This document shows, piece after piece, positions 1 through 7,606 of a DNA stretch of 43,446 nt. Position 1 is the first letter of the stretch. Each line of letters starts with the position of its first letter. Under the pieces are notes generated by a model that worked only from the letters and a program-made list of their open reading frames with translations, did no database searches and was not told the origin of the DNA. This DNA comes from Polyangia bacterium. GTDB lineage: Bacteria > Myxococcota_A > Polyangia > Fen-1088. Location of the stretch: NCBI GenBank assembly GCA_036268875.1, contig DATATI010000045.1, positions 1-43,446 on the forward strand, in the 5' to 3' direction. Made by a program: the position numbers and the translations under genes.

Positions 1-1
1 C

Positions 2-133
2 AGAACGATTACCCGCCGCGCCTACGGCTTTCACAACGCCGGCAACCTCATCGCCTTCATCTTCCTCTGTTGCACCGGGCTCATCCTCCGTCCCGTCTTC
101 AAGACGCCCGTTTCACACCCACTCGAATGTTAG
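2..133 (+). CDS. ISL3-type transposase, C-terminal fragment (partial at left edge)
   Basis: An open frame enters from the left edge and ends at TAG 131-133, giving 43 residues. It reads RTITRRAYGFHNAG followed by a hydrophobic LIAFIFLCC stretch. This basic 'RRAYGF' plus short hydrophobic end is the pattern I associate with the C-terminus of ISL3-family (IS204/IS1001/IS1165) transposases. The catalytic DDE part would lie to the left of the window, so activity cannot be judged. The last 35 bases overlap, on the opposite strand, the 3' end of the lipoprotein gene that follows. Transposase ends rarely overlap host genes unless insertion changed the host gene's tail. The family call rests only on the short terminal motif. 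Confidence 0.6.
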   Translation, partial: RTITRRAYGFHNAGNLIAFIFLCCTGLILRPVFKTPVSHPLEC

Positions 134-2627
134 GAGAGCCGGAATTGGCCGCACCCCTGGTTGGCGCCACTGTGTCGACGAAGTTTCCAGTGCCATCGGG
201 ACAGCGGCCATAGGTCTGGAGGGCGTGGGTGGCCCACATATAAGAATCGAACTGTGTCGTGCCGGTCGGATCATACAAATGCGCTTCGTCTTTGCTGCCC
301 AGCCCGAAATTGCCGGTGCCGCTGTTGAAGCCGTCAAAGGCGAAGTAGCCATGCGGCGCGATGGCGGCCGGGCCGACGATGGAATAATTGTGCGATGGGG
401 TGTCGTCTTTGAAGATCCATCCAGTGACATCGATGGTCTTGTCCGCTGACAGGTTGTAAAGCTCGACCCAATCGGGTCCATTGCTGGCGTCATTGGATTC
501 GACTTCATTGATCACAATCAACGACGGTCCACAAGCGCCCGACCCGTCGCACATCACGCCACTGTTCAGACTGCAGACCTTCCCCGCCGCCGCGTTCACG
601 TGCGAGACCGTCCCGCTGCTGCACGAATCGTCGGTGCAGGGATTGCCGTCATCATTGTCGGTGTCGTCGATGGCCACGCGCGTGGCGCCCGAGCCGTTGC
701 ACACCACCTTCTTGCAGTCATCCGCGGTCTGCGTCGCCACCGCGGTGCCGTCGACGGGATCAGCGCGCCCGCAGACGTGGCTCACGCAGGTCCAGATCGT
801 GCACTCGGTGTTGGTGCCGCAGTCGCCGGCGACGGTGCAACCCATGCAATGCCCGCTGCCGTCGCATTGCCCCCCGGCACAGGTGGTTCCTTGGGCCAGG
901 GCCGGGTTCGAAGGCGTGCCGTTGGTGCAGACGTCGCCGGTGCAATCGTTGCTGTCGTTCGGGTGGTCAGTGTCATCGTTTTGTGACGTCACGCCGCCGT
1001 TGCCGTCGCAGATAGCGGTCTTGCAGTCGCCCGCGTTCTGACTGGCCAGCAGCGTTCCGCTGATGGGATCGTTGTGCCCACAGACGCCTTGCACGCTGCA
1101 GGTGAATTTCTGGCACTCGGTGTCCGTGCCGCAATCGGCGGCCACGTTGCACGCCACGCAGACGCCGGCCCCGTTACAGTGGGTGCCGCCGTTTTCACTG
1201 CAGTTCGCGGTGGCGGCCAGCGGCGGGTTCGACGCCACGCCGTTGGCGCAGAGATCGGCGGTGCAACCGAGGCCGTCAACCGGCAGGTCCGTGTCATCGG
1301 GCTGGGCCAGGATGGCGCCAAGGCCGTCGCAAACCGCCTTCTTGCAATCCTTCGGCGTCGGGTCGGTGACGACGGTCCCCGACGCGACATACGACGGCAC
1401 GCAACGGTCGTCGGTGCAGCCAAAGCTGACGCAGGCGGTGTTGGTTCCGCAGTCAGCGCCGGTGGTGCAGCCGGCGCAATTGCCGGCCCCATCGCATTTC
1501 AGGCTGCCGCCGCAACTGGTGTTCACCGGCTTGGGCGTGCTGGACGCCGTGCCGCCCGAGCAGGCGTGGCTGACGCACATGTTGTTGTCGCTGGCCACGT
1601 CGGTGTCGTCGGCGACGGACGTCGTCATGCCCTGACCGTCGCAGACCATCTTCTGACAATCGCCGACGGTCTGCACGGTGACCGCCTTGCCCGACGGTGA
1701 AAAAGCAAACCCGCAGGCGCCGCCACTGCACGTGCGCGCCTGACAGTCGGTGTCAGTGCCGGGACAGGTGGCGGCGGTCAGGCAGGCGGCGCAGTGCGAT
1801 TGTCCGTCGCAAACCTGGTTGTCGCCACAGGCGGTGCCTCGCGCCGCCGGACCGAAAGTGGGCGTGCCGCCGTTGCACTGATCCAGAGTGCACGGGTTGG
1901 TGTCAGAAGGCAGGTCGCTGGGCAGATCGACGATCTGCGCGACGCCCAAACCGTCGCACTGCAATCCCTTGCAATCGCCGGTGGTCGGATCGGCGACCGC
2001 CGTGCCGGCGGCCTTGTAATTGAACCCGCAGGTGCCTTGGGTGCAGGTGCGCGTGCGGCAGTCGCCGTCGGTGCCGGGACAGTCGCCGGCGGTCGCGCAA
2101 CCCATGCACTGGCCGCCGACGTTGCACACCATGGCGCCGCCGCAGGCGGTGTTCGCGGGCTGGGGCGCATGCGAGGCCACGCCGTTCAAACAAGCGTCGA
2201 CGGTGCACGGATTTTGATCGTCAGGGACGTCGCTGTCGTCAGCGGACACCACGGCCAGGCCGTTGCCGTCGCACTTGCGCACCAGACAGTCGCCGGTGGT
2301 TTGCGTGGCCAGCACCTTGCCGCCGACCTGATTGCTGATCCCGCAGACGCCATCGATGCACGTACGTTGCGCGCACTCGGAATCCTGGCCCGGACATTCG
2401 ATGGGATCAACGCACGGCCCAGGCCCGCCACCGTCGTCGCCGACGCCGCCATCGGTGCTGGCGCTGTCATCCGGCGCGACGACGTCGCTTGCGCTTTGAT
2501 CGCTCGCGCTGTCGACCGGCCGATCGTTGCCGCTGTCTTTGGGTGCGTCTGGGTTGGACGCTCCTCCTCCGCAACCAAAAAACGCCAGCACACAGAATCC
2601 GAAGCAAGTCCGAAGATGCGCGCGCAT
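99..2627 (-). CDS. Cys-rich repeat lipoprotein with C-terminal lamin-tail domain
   Basis: This is an 842-residue secreted protein. The N-terminus has a short basic segment, a hydrophobic stretch and a lipobox-like FFGC (Cys19), followed by a Gly/Asp/Ser-rich linker, so it is probably a lipoprotein. Residues about 75-690 hold six repeats of roughly 85 residues. Each has a GDC..CDG core, a D-D-x-D acidic stretch, N-x-CT, and paired CxxC / DCxGTDxxC motifs, which implies many disulfides. From about residue 700 comes a lamin-tail domain (INEVESND, GPDWVELYN). I chose the ATG at 2627 rather than the TTG one codon upstream, because GAGAGGA lies at ideal spacing before the ATG. The last residues (after ANSG) overlap the transposase end and may not be native. 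A surface or extracellular structural role is likely, and the ligand is unknown. Confidence 0.8.
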   Translation of the reverse strand: MRAHLRTCFGFCVLAFFGCGGGASNPDAPKDSGNDRPVDSASDQSASDVVAPDDSASTDGGVGDDGGGPGPCVDPIECPGQDSECAQRTCIDGVCGISNQVGGKVLATQTTGDCLVRKCDGNGLAVVSADDSDVPDDQNPCTVDACLNGVASHAPQPANTACGGAMVCNVGGQCMGCATAGDCPGTDGDCRTRTCTQGTCGFNYKAAGTAVADPTTGDCKGLQCDGLGVAQIVDLPSDLPSDTNPCTLDQCNGGTPTFGPAARGTACGDNQVCDGQSHCAACLTAATCPGTDTDCQARTCSGGACGFAFSPSGKAVTVQTVGDCQKMVCDGQGMTTSVADDTDVASDNNMCVSHACSGGTASSTPKPVNTSCGGSLKCDGAGNCAGCTTGADCGTNTACVSFGCTDDRCVPSYVASGTVVTDPTPKDCKKAVCDGLGAILAQPDDTDLPVDGLGCTADLCANGVASNPPLAATANCSENGGTHCNGAGVCVACNVAADCGTDTECQKFTCSVQGVCGHNDPISGTLLASQNAGDCKTAICDGNGGVTSQNDDTDHPNDSNDCTGDVCTNGTPSNPALAQGTTCAGGQCDGSGHCMGCTVAGDCGTNTECTIWTCVSHVCGRADPVDGTAVATQTADDCKKVVCNGSGATRVAIDDTDNDDGNPCTDDSCSSGTVSHVNAAAGKVCSLNSGVMCDGSGACGPSLIVINEVESNDASNGPDWVELYNLSADKTIDVTGWIFKDDTPSHNYSIVGPAAIAPHGYFAFDGFNSGTGNFGLGSKDEAHLYDPTGTTQFDSYMWATHALQTYGRCPDGTGNFVDTVAPTRGAANSGSPNIRVGVKRAS

Positions 2628-2633
2628 CAAGTG

Positions 2634-2640
2634 TCCTCTC
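2634..2640 (-). promoter_or_regulatory. Ribosome binding site deciding the start of the Cys-rich lipoprotein gene
   Basis: On the minus strand GAGAGGA lies 6 nt before the ATG at 2627 and only 3 nt before the in-frame TTG at 2630. This favours the ATG as the start. Confidence 0.6.
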
Positions 2641-2953
2641 GAGGGGGAAAGGTCATAGGCTTAAGCGCCGGCATCGTAACATGGGACGGCCCAGGGGGAG
2701 AGGTTGATCTCGCGTCGTGCGTGCCGACTGGCAAAAGGCGGCGTCCAAACCGTTCTTGGCTGGGCCCTTTTTGCGCACGAAAACCCACACGCAGCGCACC
2801 ATTTGTGACAAACGGGCTACGGAAATGGTCTGTTCGCCGCCCGCGCGAAGCAGTGGTGGATCTGATTGCCAGTAATCTGCAACACTTGGCTGCCCGGTTG
2901 AAAATGTCGCCTAGCCTTGCAGCTGACAGACAGGTGCGCTTCAATAACCTCGC
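2641..2953. other. Intergenic region between divergent lipoprotein and kinase genes
   Basis: This stretch of about 310 bp has no convincing gene. It must carry the promoters of two divergent genes. On the minus strand TATGAC at 2657-2652 could be the -10 of the lipoprotein gene, with a weak -35. On the plus strand TTGCAG (2917-2922), a 17-bp spacer and TTCAAT (2940-2945) end 8 nt before the GTG at 2954. A near-palindromic TTTGTGACAAA lies around 2805-2815 and could be a regulator site. All of these are weak single-site readings. Confidence 0.35.
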
Positions 2954-4372
2954 GTGGAATCCTCCAGGTCACGGGGCAGCGGGACGATGGTCGTGATCGG
3001 CCCCGGCCAACCTGGACTCATCGCCGGCAAGTATCAGATTGAAAGGCTGATCGGCAAAGGCGGCATGGCCGAGGTCTTTGCGGCGGTCAACGTCCGCACC
3101 GGCAAGCGGGTGGCGCTCAAGCGCATCAACCCGGCGCTGGCCGCGACCGACGAAGCCCGCGCGCGCTTCCGGCGCGAGGCGCTGGCTGCGGGACGCATCA
3201 ACCACCCCAACGTGGTCACGGTGTTCGACGTGGTCGAGCACCAGGGCGCCACCTGCCTGGTGATGGAGCTGCTGGAAGGCGAGACTTTGTCGCAGCTTTT
3301 GCTGCGCACCAAGGTACTGACGCCAGAGGTGGCGATCGCCGTGCTAATCCCGGCGCTGCGCGGTGTTGCCGCCGCGCACGCGCATGGCGTGATCCACCGC
3401 GATCTCAAGCCGGACAATATCTTTCTGTGCAAGGTCAGCGACAACCAGCGCGGCGAAGCCAAGGTCCTGGATTTTGGCGTCTCCAAGCTGGCCGCCGACG
3501 GCATTGACGACGTGAACATCACCGCCACCGGCGGCTTGGTGGGAACGCCGATCTACATGGCGCCTGAACAGGTGCGCGGCGGCCGCGAGATCGACCAGCG
3601 CACGGACGTCTACACGCTGGGCTGCGTGCTGTTCCAAATGCTCACCGGCCGACCGCCTTATCAAGGCGAGATTTACTCAGCGCTGATGGTCACCATCGCC
3701 ACCCAGGATCCGCCGCGCCTGCGTTCCTTGCGCCCGGACGTCCCCGTCGAGCTGGAACGGATCGTTCACAAGGCAATGGCCCGCGACGTCGACGTCCGTT
3801 TTCAAGACGTGTCCAGCTTCATCGTCGCGCTCGAGGCGTTCCTGCGCGCCGAGCATCCGTCCAGCGGACCGGTCCCGATGACCGCGCAGCCCACCACCGA
3901 TCGCACGATCAAGCTGATGCCGCCGCGCCCGAACTGGAACCGGCGGCTCCTCATAGCCGCGGCCGTGGTGGTCGTCGTGCTGGCCACGAAGATGATCATC
4001 GACGCGCGCTTTCCGCGGCGCGACCGAAACAGGACACCGACCACGGCCAGCACGGCAGCACCACCGGCGTCGAGCGCGCCTTCGCCCCCCCCTGCCCCGC
4101 CGACGCTGCCCACGAATACCACCGCCGCCGAAGCGCCCGCACCGACGGTGCCGCCGAACAATGTCGGCAGGCGCACGGCCCTCGACCGGCCTGCGGCCAA
4201 TCACCTTGGTAACAAAACGCGCGAACGCGCCTCAATCCGATCCACTCGTCAGCCGAAGACGGTAGAATCTGCGCCCGCACCGGTCAGCGCCTCTCCCTCA
4301 AAGCCGCCTATACCGCAGCAGCCGCAGTCTCCCCCTTCGCGCGCCGGGCGCATCACCATCGATGATTTCTAA
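2954..4372 (+). CDS. Membrane-anchored Ser/Thr protein kinase (Hanks type)
   Basis: A 472-residue kinase. The catalytic domain (about 27-300) has all the key motifs: the glycine loop GKGGMAEVF (34-42), the ATP-binding Lys56 in VALKRI, HRDLKPDN with catalytic Asp150, DFG (173-175) and the GTPIYMAPE activation end. A Pro/Ser linker leads to one membrane segment near 330-350 (LLIAAAVVVVVLA). A low-complexity Pro/Ala/Thr tail follows. The kinase would therefore sit in the cytoplasm with the tail outside. The start is GTG at 2954, with an ATG 11 codons on as an alternative; neither has a strong ribosome site. The stop overlaps the start of the next gene by 11 nt, so the two are probably translated together. 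The substrate is unknown. The TPR protein downstream is the first candidate partner. Confidence 0.9.
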   Translation: MESSRSRGSGTMVVIGPGQPGLIAGKYQIERLIGKGGMAEVFAAVNVRTGKRVALKRINPALAATDEARARFRREALAAGRINHPNVVTVFDVVEHQGATCLVMELLEGETLSQLLLRTKVLTPEVAIAVLIPALRGVAAAHAHGVIHRDLKPDNIFLCKVSDNQRGEAKVLDFGVSKLAADGIDDVNITATGGLVGTPIYMAPEQVRGGREIDQRTDVYTLGCVLFQMLTGRPPYQGEIYSALMVTIATQDPPRLRSLRPDVPVELERIVHKAMARDVDVRFQDVSSFIVALEAFLRAEHPSSGPVPMTAQPTTDRTIKLMPPRPNWNRRLLIAAAVVVVVLATKMIIDARFPRRDRNRTPTTASTAAPPASSAPSPPPAPPTLPTNTTAAEAPAPTVPPNNVGRRTALDRPAANHLGNKTRERASIRSTRQPKTVESAPAPVSASPSKPPIPQQPQSPPSRAGRITIDDF

Positions 4373-5321
4373 AAACGTTCGAATTGCTCTTTTCATCGCT
4401 CCTGCAGTTCTGATCGCTTCTGTCCCGGCGCGGGCCGCTGATCAACCCGAGTCAGCGCAGTACCGCAACCTTCTGGCCGACGCCGTCACGGAGTACGACG
4501 CCCGCCGCTTCGACGAAGCGCGCGCCCTGTTTCGACGCGCCAACGATCTTGCGCCCAGCGCGCGCACTCTGCGCGGCATCGGCATGGCGTCGTTCGAGCT
4601 GCGCGACTACGTCGAAGCCTACCGCGCCTTGCAAGGCGCTCTGGCCGAGAAGCGCAAGGCCCTGACCCCGGACCAGCGCCGCCAGGTCGAATCGCTGCTG
4701 GACAAGACCAAGGCGTTCACCGCGCACTTCGGGATCCGGACTCTCCCACCTGATTCGACGGTGCGCATCGACGGCGACGTGCCATTCGTCGAACCGGACG
4801 GGCGGGTCACCCTGGGCCTCGGCCGTCACGCCATCAGCGTCGACGCCGCCGGCCGCATCGGCGAGGTGCGCGACGTCCACGTCTTCGGCGGCGAGAACCG
4901 CGATCTGGAGTTTCGCCTGCGCCTGGTCGAAGAACCGTTGCCCGCCACGCCGCCCGAGGCGCTTAACACGCCTGCGCCCCCGCCCGCCGACAGCGGGCCG
5001 CCCGTCAGCCACCCGGCCTGGTGGTTCGCCGGCAGCGGCGCGCTGGCCGTGGGCGCGGTGATCGCCGGCGTGCTCTGGCACTCGCAGGCGAACGAGCTGG
5101 AAAAGTGCAAGCAAGGGGGGATGAGCTGCTTAAATGAAAGCACCCTCGACAGCGAAAGCGGCTGGGCTCGCGACGCCACCATCGGCCTGGCGGCCGGGGC
5201 AGTGGGCCTGGGAATCGCCGGCGCGGTGCTGTGGACCCGGACCGACAAGGCGGACGCGCCGCCCGCCACGGCCTCTTGCGTCCCTTCAATAAACTTCGTC
5301 TCCTGCCGATTGCTCTTTTAG
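4362..5321 (+). CDS. Exported TPR-type protein with C-terminal membrane segments
   Basis: A 319-residue protein starting with a signal peptide (hydrophobic stretch ending VPARA). Residues about 30-120 look like TPR helices (AVTEYDARRFDEARALFRRA and LRDYVEAYRALQGAL). A beta-rich PEGA-like segment follows (VRIDGDVPF ... LGLGRHAISVDAAGR). After a Pro-rich linker there are two hydrophobic segments (WWFAGSGALAVGAVIAGVLW and IGLAAGAVGLGIAGAVLW). It overlaps the kinase stop by 11 nt in another frame. Proteins with this arrangement commonly sit next to Ser/Thr kinases in Myxococcota, and I infer a sensor or scaffold role for the kinase. The exact function is unknown. Confidence 0.8.
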   Translation: MISKNVRIALFIAPAVLIASVPARAADQPESAQYRNLLADAVTEYDARRFDEARALFRRANDLAPSARTLRGIGMASFELRDYVEAYRALQGALAEKRKALTPDQRRQVESLLDKTKAFTAHFGIRTLPPDSTVRIDGDVPFVEPDGRVTLGLGRHAISVDAAGRIGEVRDVHVFGGENRDLEFRLRLVEEPLPATPPEALNTPAPPPADSGPPVSHPAWWFAGSGALAVGAVIAGVLWHSQANELEKCKQGGMSCLNESTLDSESGWARDATIGLAAGAVGLGIAGAVLWTRTDKADAPPATASCVPSINFVSCRLLF

Positions 5322-5342
5322 AATCGTATTTTCCCTCGTGCC

Positions 5343-6254
5343 ATGACCGCCTTCAGGACGGAGGCTCCTTCCTTGAATAAAATGCAGTCGCGTGTCGCGG
5401 ATTGGAGCCTGGTTGCGCTGGTTCCATTGGCGCTGCTGGCCGGTTGCGCGAAGGCGCAGTTCGTGACCGACGCTGGGACCGGCGGCAGCGGCGGCGATGG
5501 CGTCGGCGGTGACAGCAGCGGCACCGGTGGCACCGTCGCCTCAGACGGTGGGACCGGCGGCGAAGAGATCGACGCTCCGATCAACGATGACGGACTTAGC
5601 GATGCGGGCATGGAGGATACCGCCCCCGACGGCGAGACCGATACGCCCATGGTCGTCGACGGAAGCGCAGACCTCGACGACGGCGACGCGGCGACCGACG
5701 GCCTGCCTTCGGGGATGATGCCCAACGCGCTGGGCCAAATTCTGATCTCAGAGCTCATGTACGATTCGGCGGCGGTCGCCGATGACTTCGGCGAATGGTT
5801 TGAGATTTTCAATCCCAGTCAGGACGTCACGTTTAATCTTCTCGGCTGCGGCATCTCCGATCACAGCCCCGGGCACACGCAAATCATCGGCAAGCCAGTC
5901 CTGGTCCCGCCGCAAAGCTATCGGACCTTCGCCTTGTCCGCCCCCGGAGGCCCGGCCGGCACCGATCCTGGGTTCACCCCCGACTACGTTTATGCCGGGA
6001 TCAAGTTCGACAACGATTTACAGGACAGCGTGACCTTCACTTGCGGCGTGGTGGTCATCGACGTCTTCCAATACGTTCCGGCTAATCCGCCGGCACCTGG
6101 GCACACACTCAGCGTCGATCCGACGCACCTCAATTACGCCGAGCACGACCTCCCGGCGAACTACTGCCGCGCCCAAATGACTTTTCACACGACCGGGTCC
6201 GGAACAGACTACGGTACACCAGGCATGCCGAATCCGTCCTGTCCAACTCAGTAG
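5343..6254 (+). CDS. Lamin-tail-domain lipoprotein
   Basis: A 303-residue protein. An internal Met at 5382 gives a textbook lipoprotein signal (VALVPLALLAGC, Cys22 from that Met), so 5382 may be the true start. From the upstream ATG at 5343 the lipobox would be at Cys35. After the Cys comes a low-complexity Gly/Asp/Thr linker of about 90 residues. The remainder (about 128-303) is a lamin-tail domain, opening ILISELMYDS and containing EWFEIFNPS. It lies 21 nt after the TPR protein and probably shares the kinase transcript. TAGAAT at 5318-5323 could be a -10 for a separate promoter. With the Cys-rich gene it makes two lamin-tail lipoproteins flanking one kinase/TPR pair. The role is probably in the cell envelope, with unknown ligand. 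Confidence 0.8.
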   Translation: MTAFRTEAPSLNKMQSRVADWSLVALVPLALLAGCAKAQFVTDAGTGGSGGDGVGGDSSGTGGTVASDGGTGGEEIDAPINDDGLSDAGMEDTAPDGETDTPMVVDGSADLDDGDAATDGLPSGMMPNALGQILISELMYDSAAVADDFGEWFEIFNPSQDVTFNLLGCGISDHSPGHTQIIGKPVLVPPQSYRTFALSAPGGPAGTDPGFTPDYVYAGIKFDNDLQDSVTFTCGVVVIDVFQYVPANPPAPGHTLSVDPTHLNYAEHDLPANYCRAQMTFHTTGSGTDYGTPGMPNPSCPTQ

Positions 6255-6317
6255 GTGTAAGGCCGGCCATTTCTGACCGCCTGCGGCGCACAGCACGTCG
6301 GCCTCGCCACCGTCCTC

Positions 6318-6347
6318 TTGGCATCATCCCAAGCGCGCTGGTACGGT
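6318..6347 (+). promoter_or_regulatory. Candidate sigma70-type promoter of the ECF sigma gene
   Basis: TTGGCA (6318-6323), an 18-bp spacer and TACGGT (6342-6347) preceded by TGG, which reads as an extended -10. The predicted transcript start falls at about 6354, on the ATG itself, so the mRNA may be leaderless. No experiment supports this. Confidence 0.35.
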
Positions 6348-6353
6348 GATCCG

Positions 6354-6953
6354 ATGCAGGAGGACGGCCTGACCCCAACCGCGATGCCCACATTGGGTGC
6401 GGCCGACGACGCGGTTCTGGTGGCGGCGGTGGTGCGCGGCGATCGGGACGCGCTGGCGGATCTCTATGATCGGCATTCGCCGGTATTACTGGCGGTCGGC
6501 CTGCGCATCGTCGGTGATCGCGCCCAGGCCGAGGATCTCTTGCACGATGTCTTCCTGGAGGCGTGGCATCAGGCGGCTTCGTTCGATCCCGCGCGCGGCA
6601 CTGTGCGCGCCTGGCTGGTCACGCGCATGCGCTCGCGCGCGCTGGATCGCCGCAACGCCGGCACCCGCGGCGCCCGCATCTTGAAGACCGCCGCCGACCA
6701 GGGGCCCGCGCCCGCTGTCGCGCCCGAAACCGCCCGCACCGATCACGAGCGCGTGCGGCGGCTGGTAGGCGCGCTGCCCGAAGAATTGAACACTGTCATC
6801 GGCCTGGCCTACTTCGAAGGGCTGACCAGCGCCGAGATCGCCGCGCGGTTGCAAGTTCCCATCGGCACGGTGAAATCCCGCACCGCCCGCGCCGTGGCCT
6901 GGCTGAAGGATCGCATCGCCCCCGCGGTGCAAACGAAGGGAGGGCTGTCATGA
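6354..6953 (+). CDS. ECF RNA polymerase sigma factor
   Basis: A sigma factor of 199 residues from ATG 6354 (the frame opens upstream at a TTG, 6318). Region 2 is LADLYDRHSPVLLAVGLRI through AEDLLHDVFLEAW, with the TVRAWLVTRMRSRALD core-binding end. Region 4 is LPEELNTVIGLAYFEGLTS then the helix-turn-helix AEIAARLQVPIGTVKSRTAR. There is no region 1 or 3, as expected for an ECF factor. Its stop overlaps the next gene's ATG by 4 nt (ATGA), and that gene encodes a ChrR-like cupin protein. This pairing is typical of ECF11/RpoE-ChrR modules, which often respond to oxidative stress or singlet oxygen. The target promoters are unknown. Confidence 0.93.
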   Translation: MQEDGLTPTAMPTLGAADDAVLVAAVVRGDRDALADLYDRHSPVLLAVGLRIVGDRAQAEDLLHDVFLEAWHQAASFDPARGTVRAWLVTRMRSRALDRRNAGTRGARILKTAADQGPAPAVAPETARTDHERVRRLVGALPEELNTVIGLAYFEGLTSAEIAARLQVPIGTVKSRTARAVAWLKDRIAPAVQTKGGLS

Positions 6954-7573
6954 ATCCGAACGTTCTGGATCTGCTGCCCGGGTTCGCGCTCGGAACGCTG
7001 GCCGAAGACGAGATGGACCGGGTGGCGCGTGCGATCAACGAATCGCCCGTGCTGCAAGCAGCGGTCGACGCCATCAACGAAGGCCTGGTGGCCAACGCCG
7101 CGACGCTGGCGCCGGTGGTGCCGTCGCGTGACGTGCGGGCGCGCCTTCTGCGCAGCGTGGGCGGCGCCGATCGCTTCGCCACCTTCTTCGACGTCATGGC
7201 CCAGGCCCTGGACATGACCGTCGACGCTGTCCGCGCGCTGTGCAGCCGGATCGATCGCCCGAACCAATGGCAGGCCGGTCCCCGCCGCGGCATTCAGTTG
7301 ATCCATTTTCAGCCGGGCCCGCGGCTGGCGGCCGCCGTCGACGCGGGCCTGGTGCGCATGACGCCCGGGACGGTGTTCCCGCGCCACCGGCATCTTGGCT
7401 TCGAATGGAACATGGTCCTGGAAGGCACGTTGCACGACGGCGAGCGTCTGTACCGTCCCGGCGACGTCTTCTGCTACGAGAATCAATCGGCGCACGAATA
7501 CAGCGCCGGCCCCGAGCGCGAGCTGATCATGATCGCCATGCACCACGGCATCGAAGACGCCAGCGCGTCGTAG
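6950..7573 (+). CDS. ChrR-like cupin anti-sigma factor
   Basis: A 207-residue protein coupled to the sigma gene by an ATGA overlap. The open frame extends further upstream inside the sigma gene, but the ATG at 6950 fits. Residues 1-60 form a short helical anti-sigma-like segment. Residues about 112-197 are a cupin barrel with metal ligands H146, H148, E152 and H182 (FPRHRHLGFEW ... QSAHEYS). In classical ChrR the N-terminal domain binds zinc through His and Cys residues including a CxxC pair. Here residues 1-60 have no Cys or His at all. It probably still binds the sigma factor, with the cupin as sensor, but a zinc-free N-domain is unusual. It lies convergent with the helicase gene, 21 nt away. 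Confidence 0.85.
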   Translation: MNPNVLDLLPGFALGTLAEDEMDRVARAINESPVLQAAVDAINEGLVANAATLAPVVPSRDVRARLLRSVGGADRFATFFDVMAQALDMTVDAVRALCSRIDRPNQWQAGPRRGIQLIHFQPGPRLAAAVDAGLVRMTPGTVFPRHRHLGFEWNMVLEGTLHDGERLYRPGDVFCYENQSAHEYSAGPERELIMIAMHHGIEDASAS

Positions 7574-7577
7574 GCTC

Positions 7578-7606
7578 GCAGCGCGGACGCGCCGCTATTT
7601 TTGTTT
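7578..7606 (+). terminator. Possible intrinsic terminator after the sigma/anti-sigma pair
   Basis: A short GC-rich hairpin (GCGG, loop, CCGC; 7583-7595) is followed by TATTTTTGTTT. The T-rich stretch doubles as the Lys-rich last codons of the convergent helicase gene. The stem is short, so confidence is low. Confidence 0.3.

Noticed and set aside
481-1700. Long plus-strand open frames opposite the Cys-rich lipoprotein
   Set aside because: They are antisense shadows created by GC-rich codon bias and repeats; none shows a family motif or ribosome site.
2627-2944. 105-codon minus-strand frame in the gap before the kinase
   Set aside because: It has no ribosome site, no domain and poor codon usage. 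The region is better read as divergent promoters.
7029-7217. Small frames within the anti-sigma gene
   Set aside because: They are frame shadows of a coupled gene with a complete cupin.
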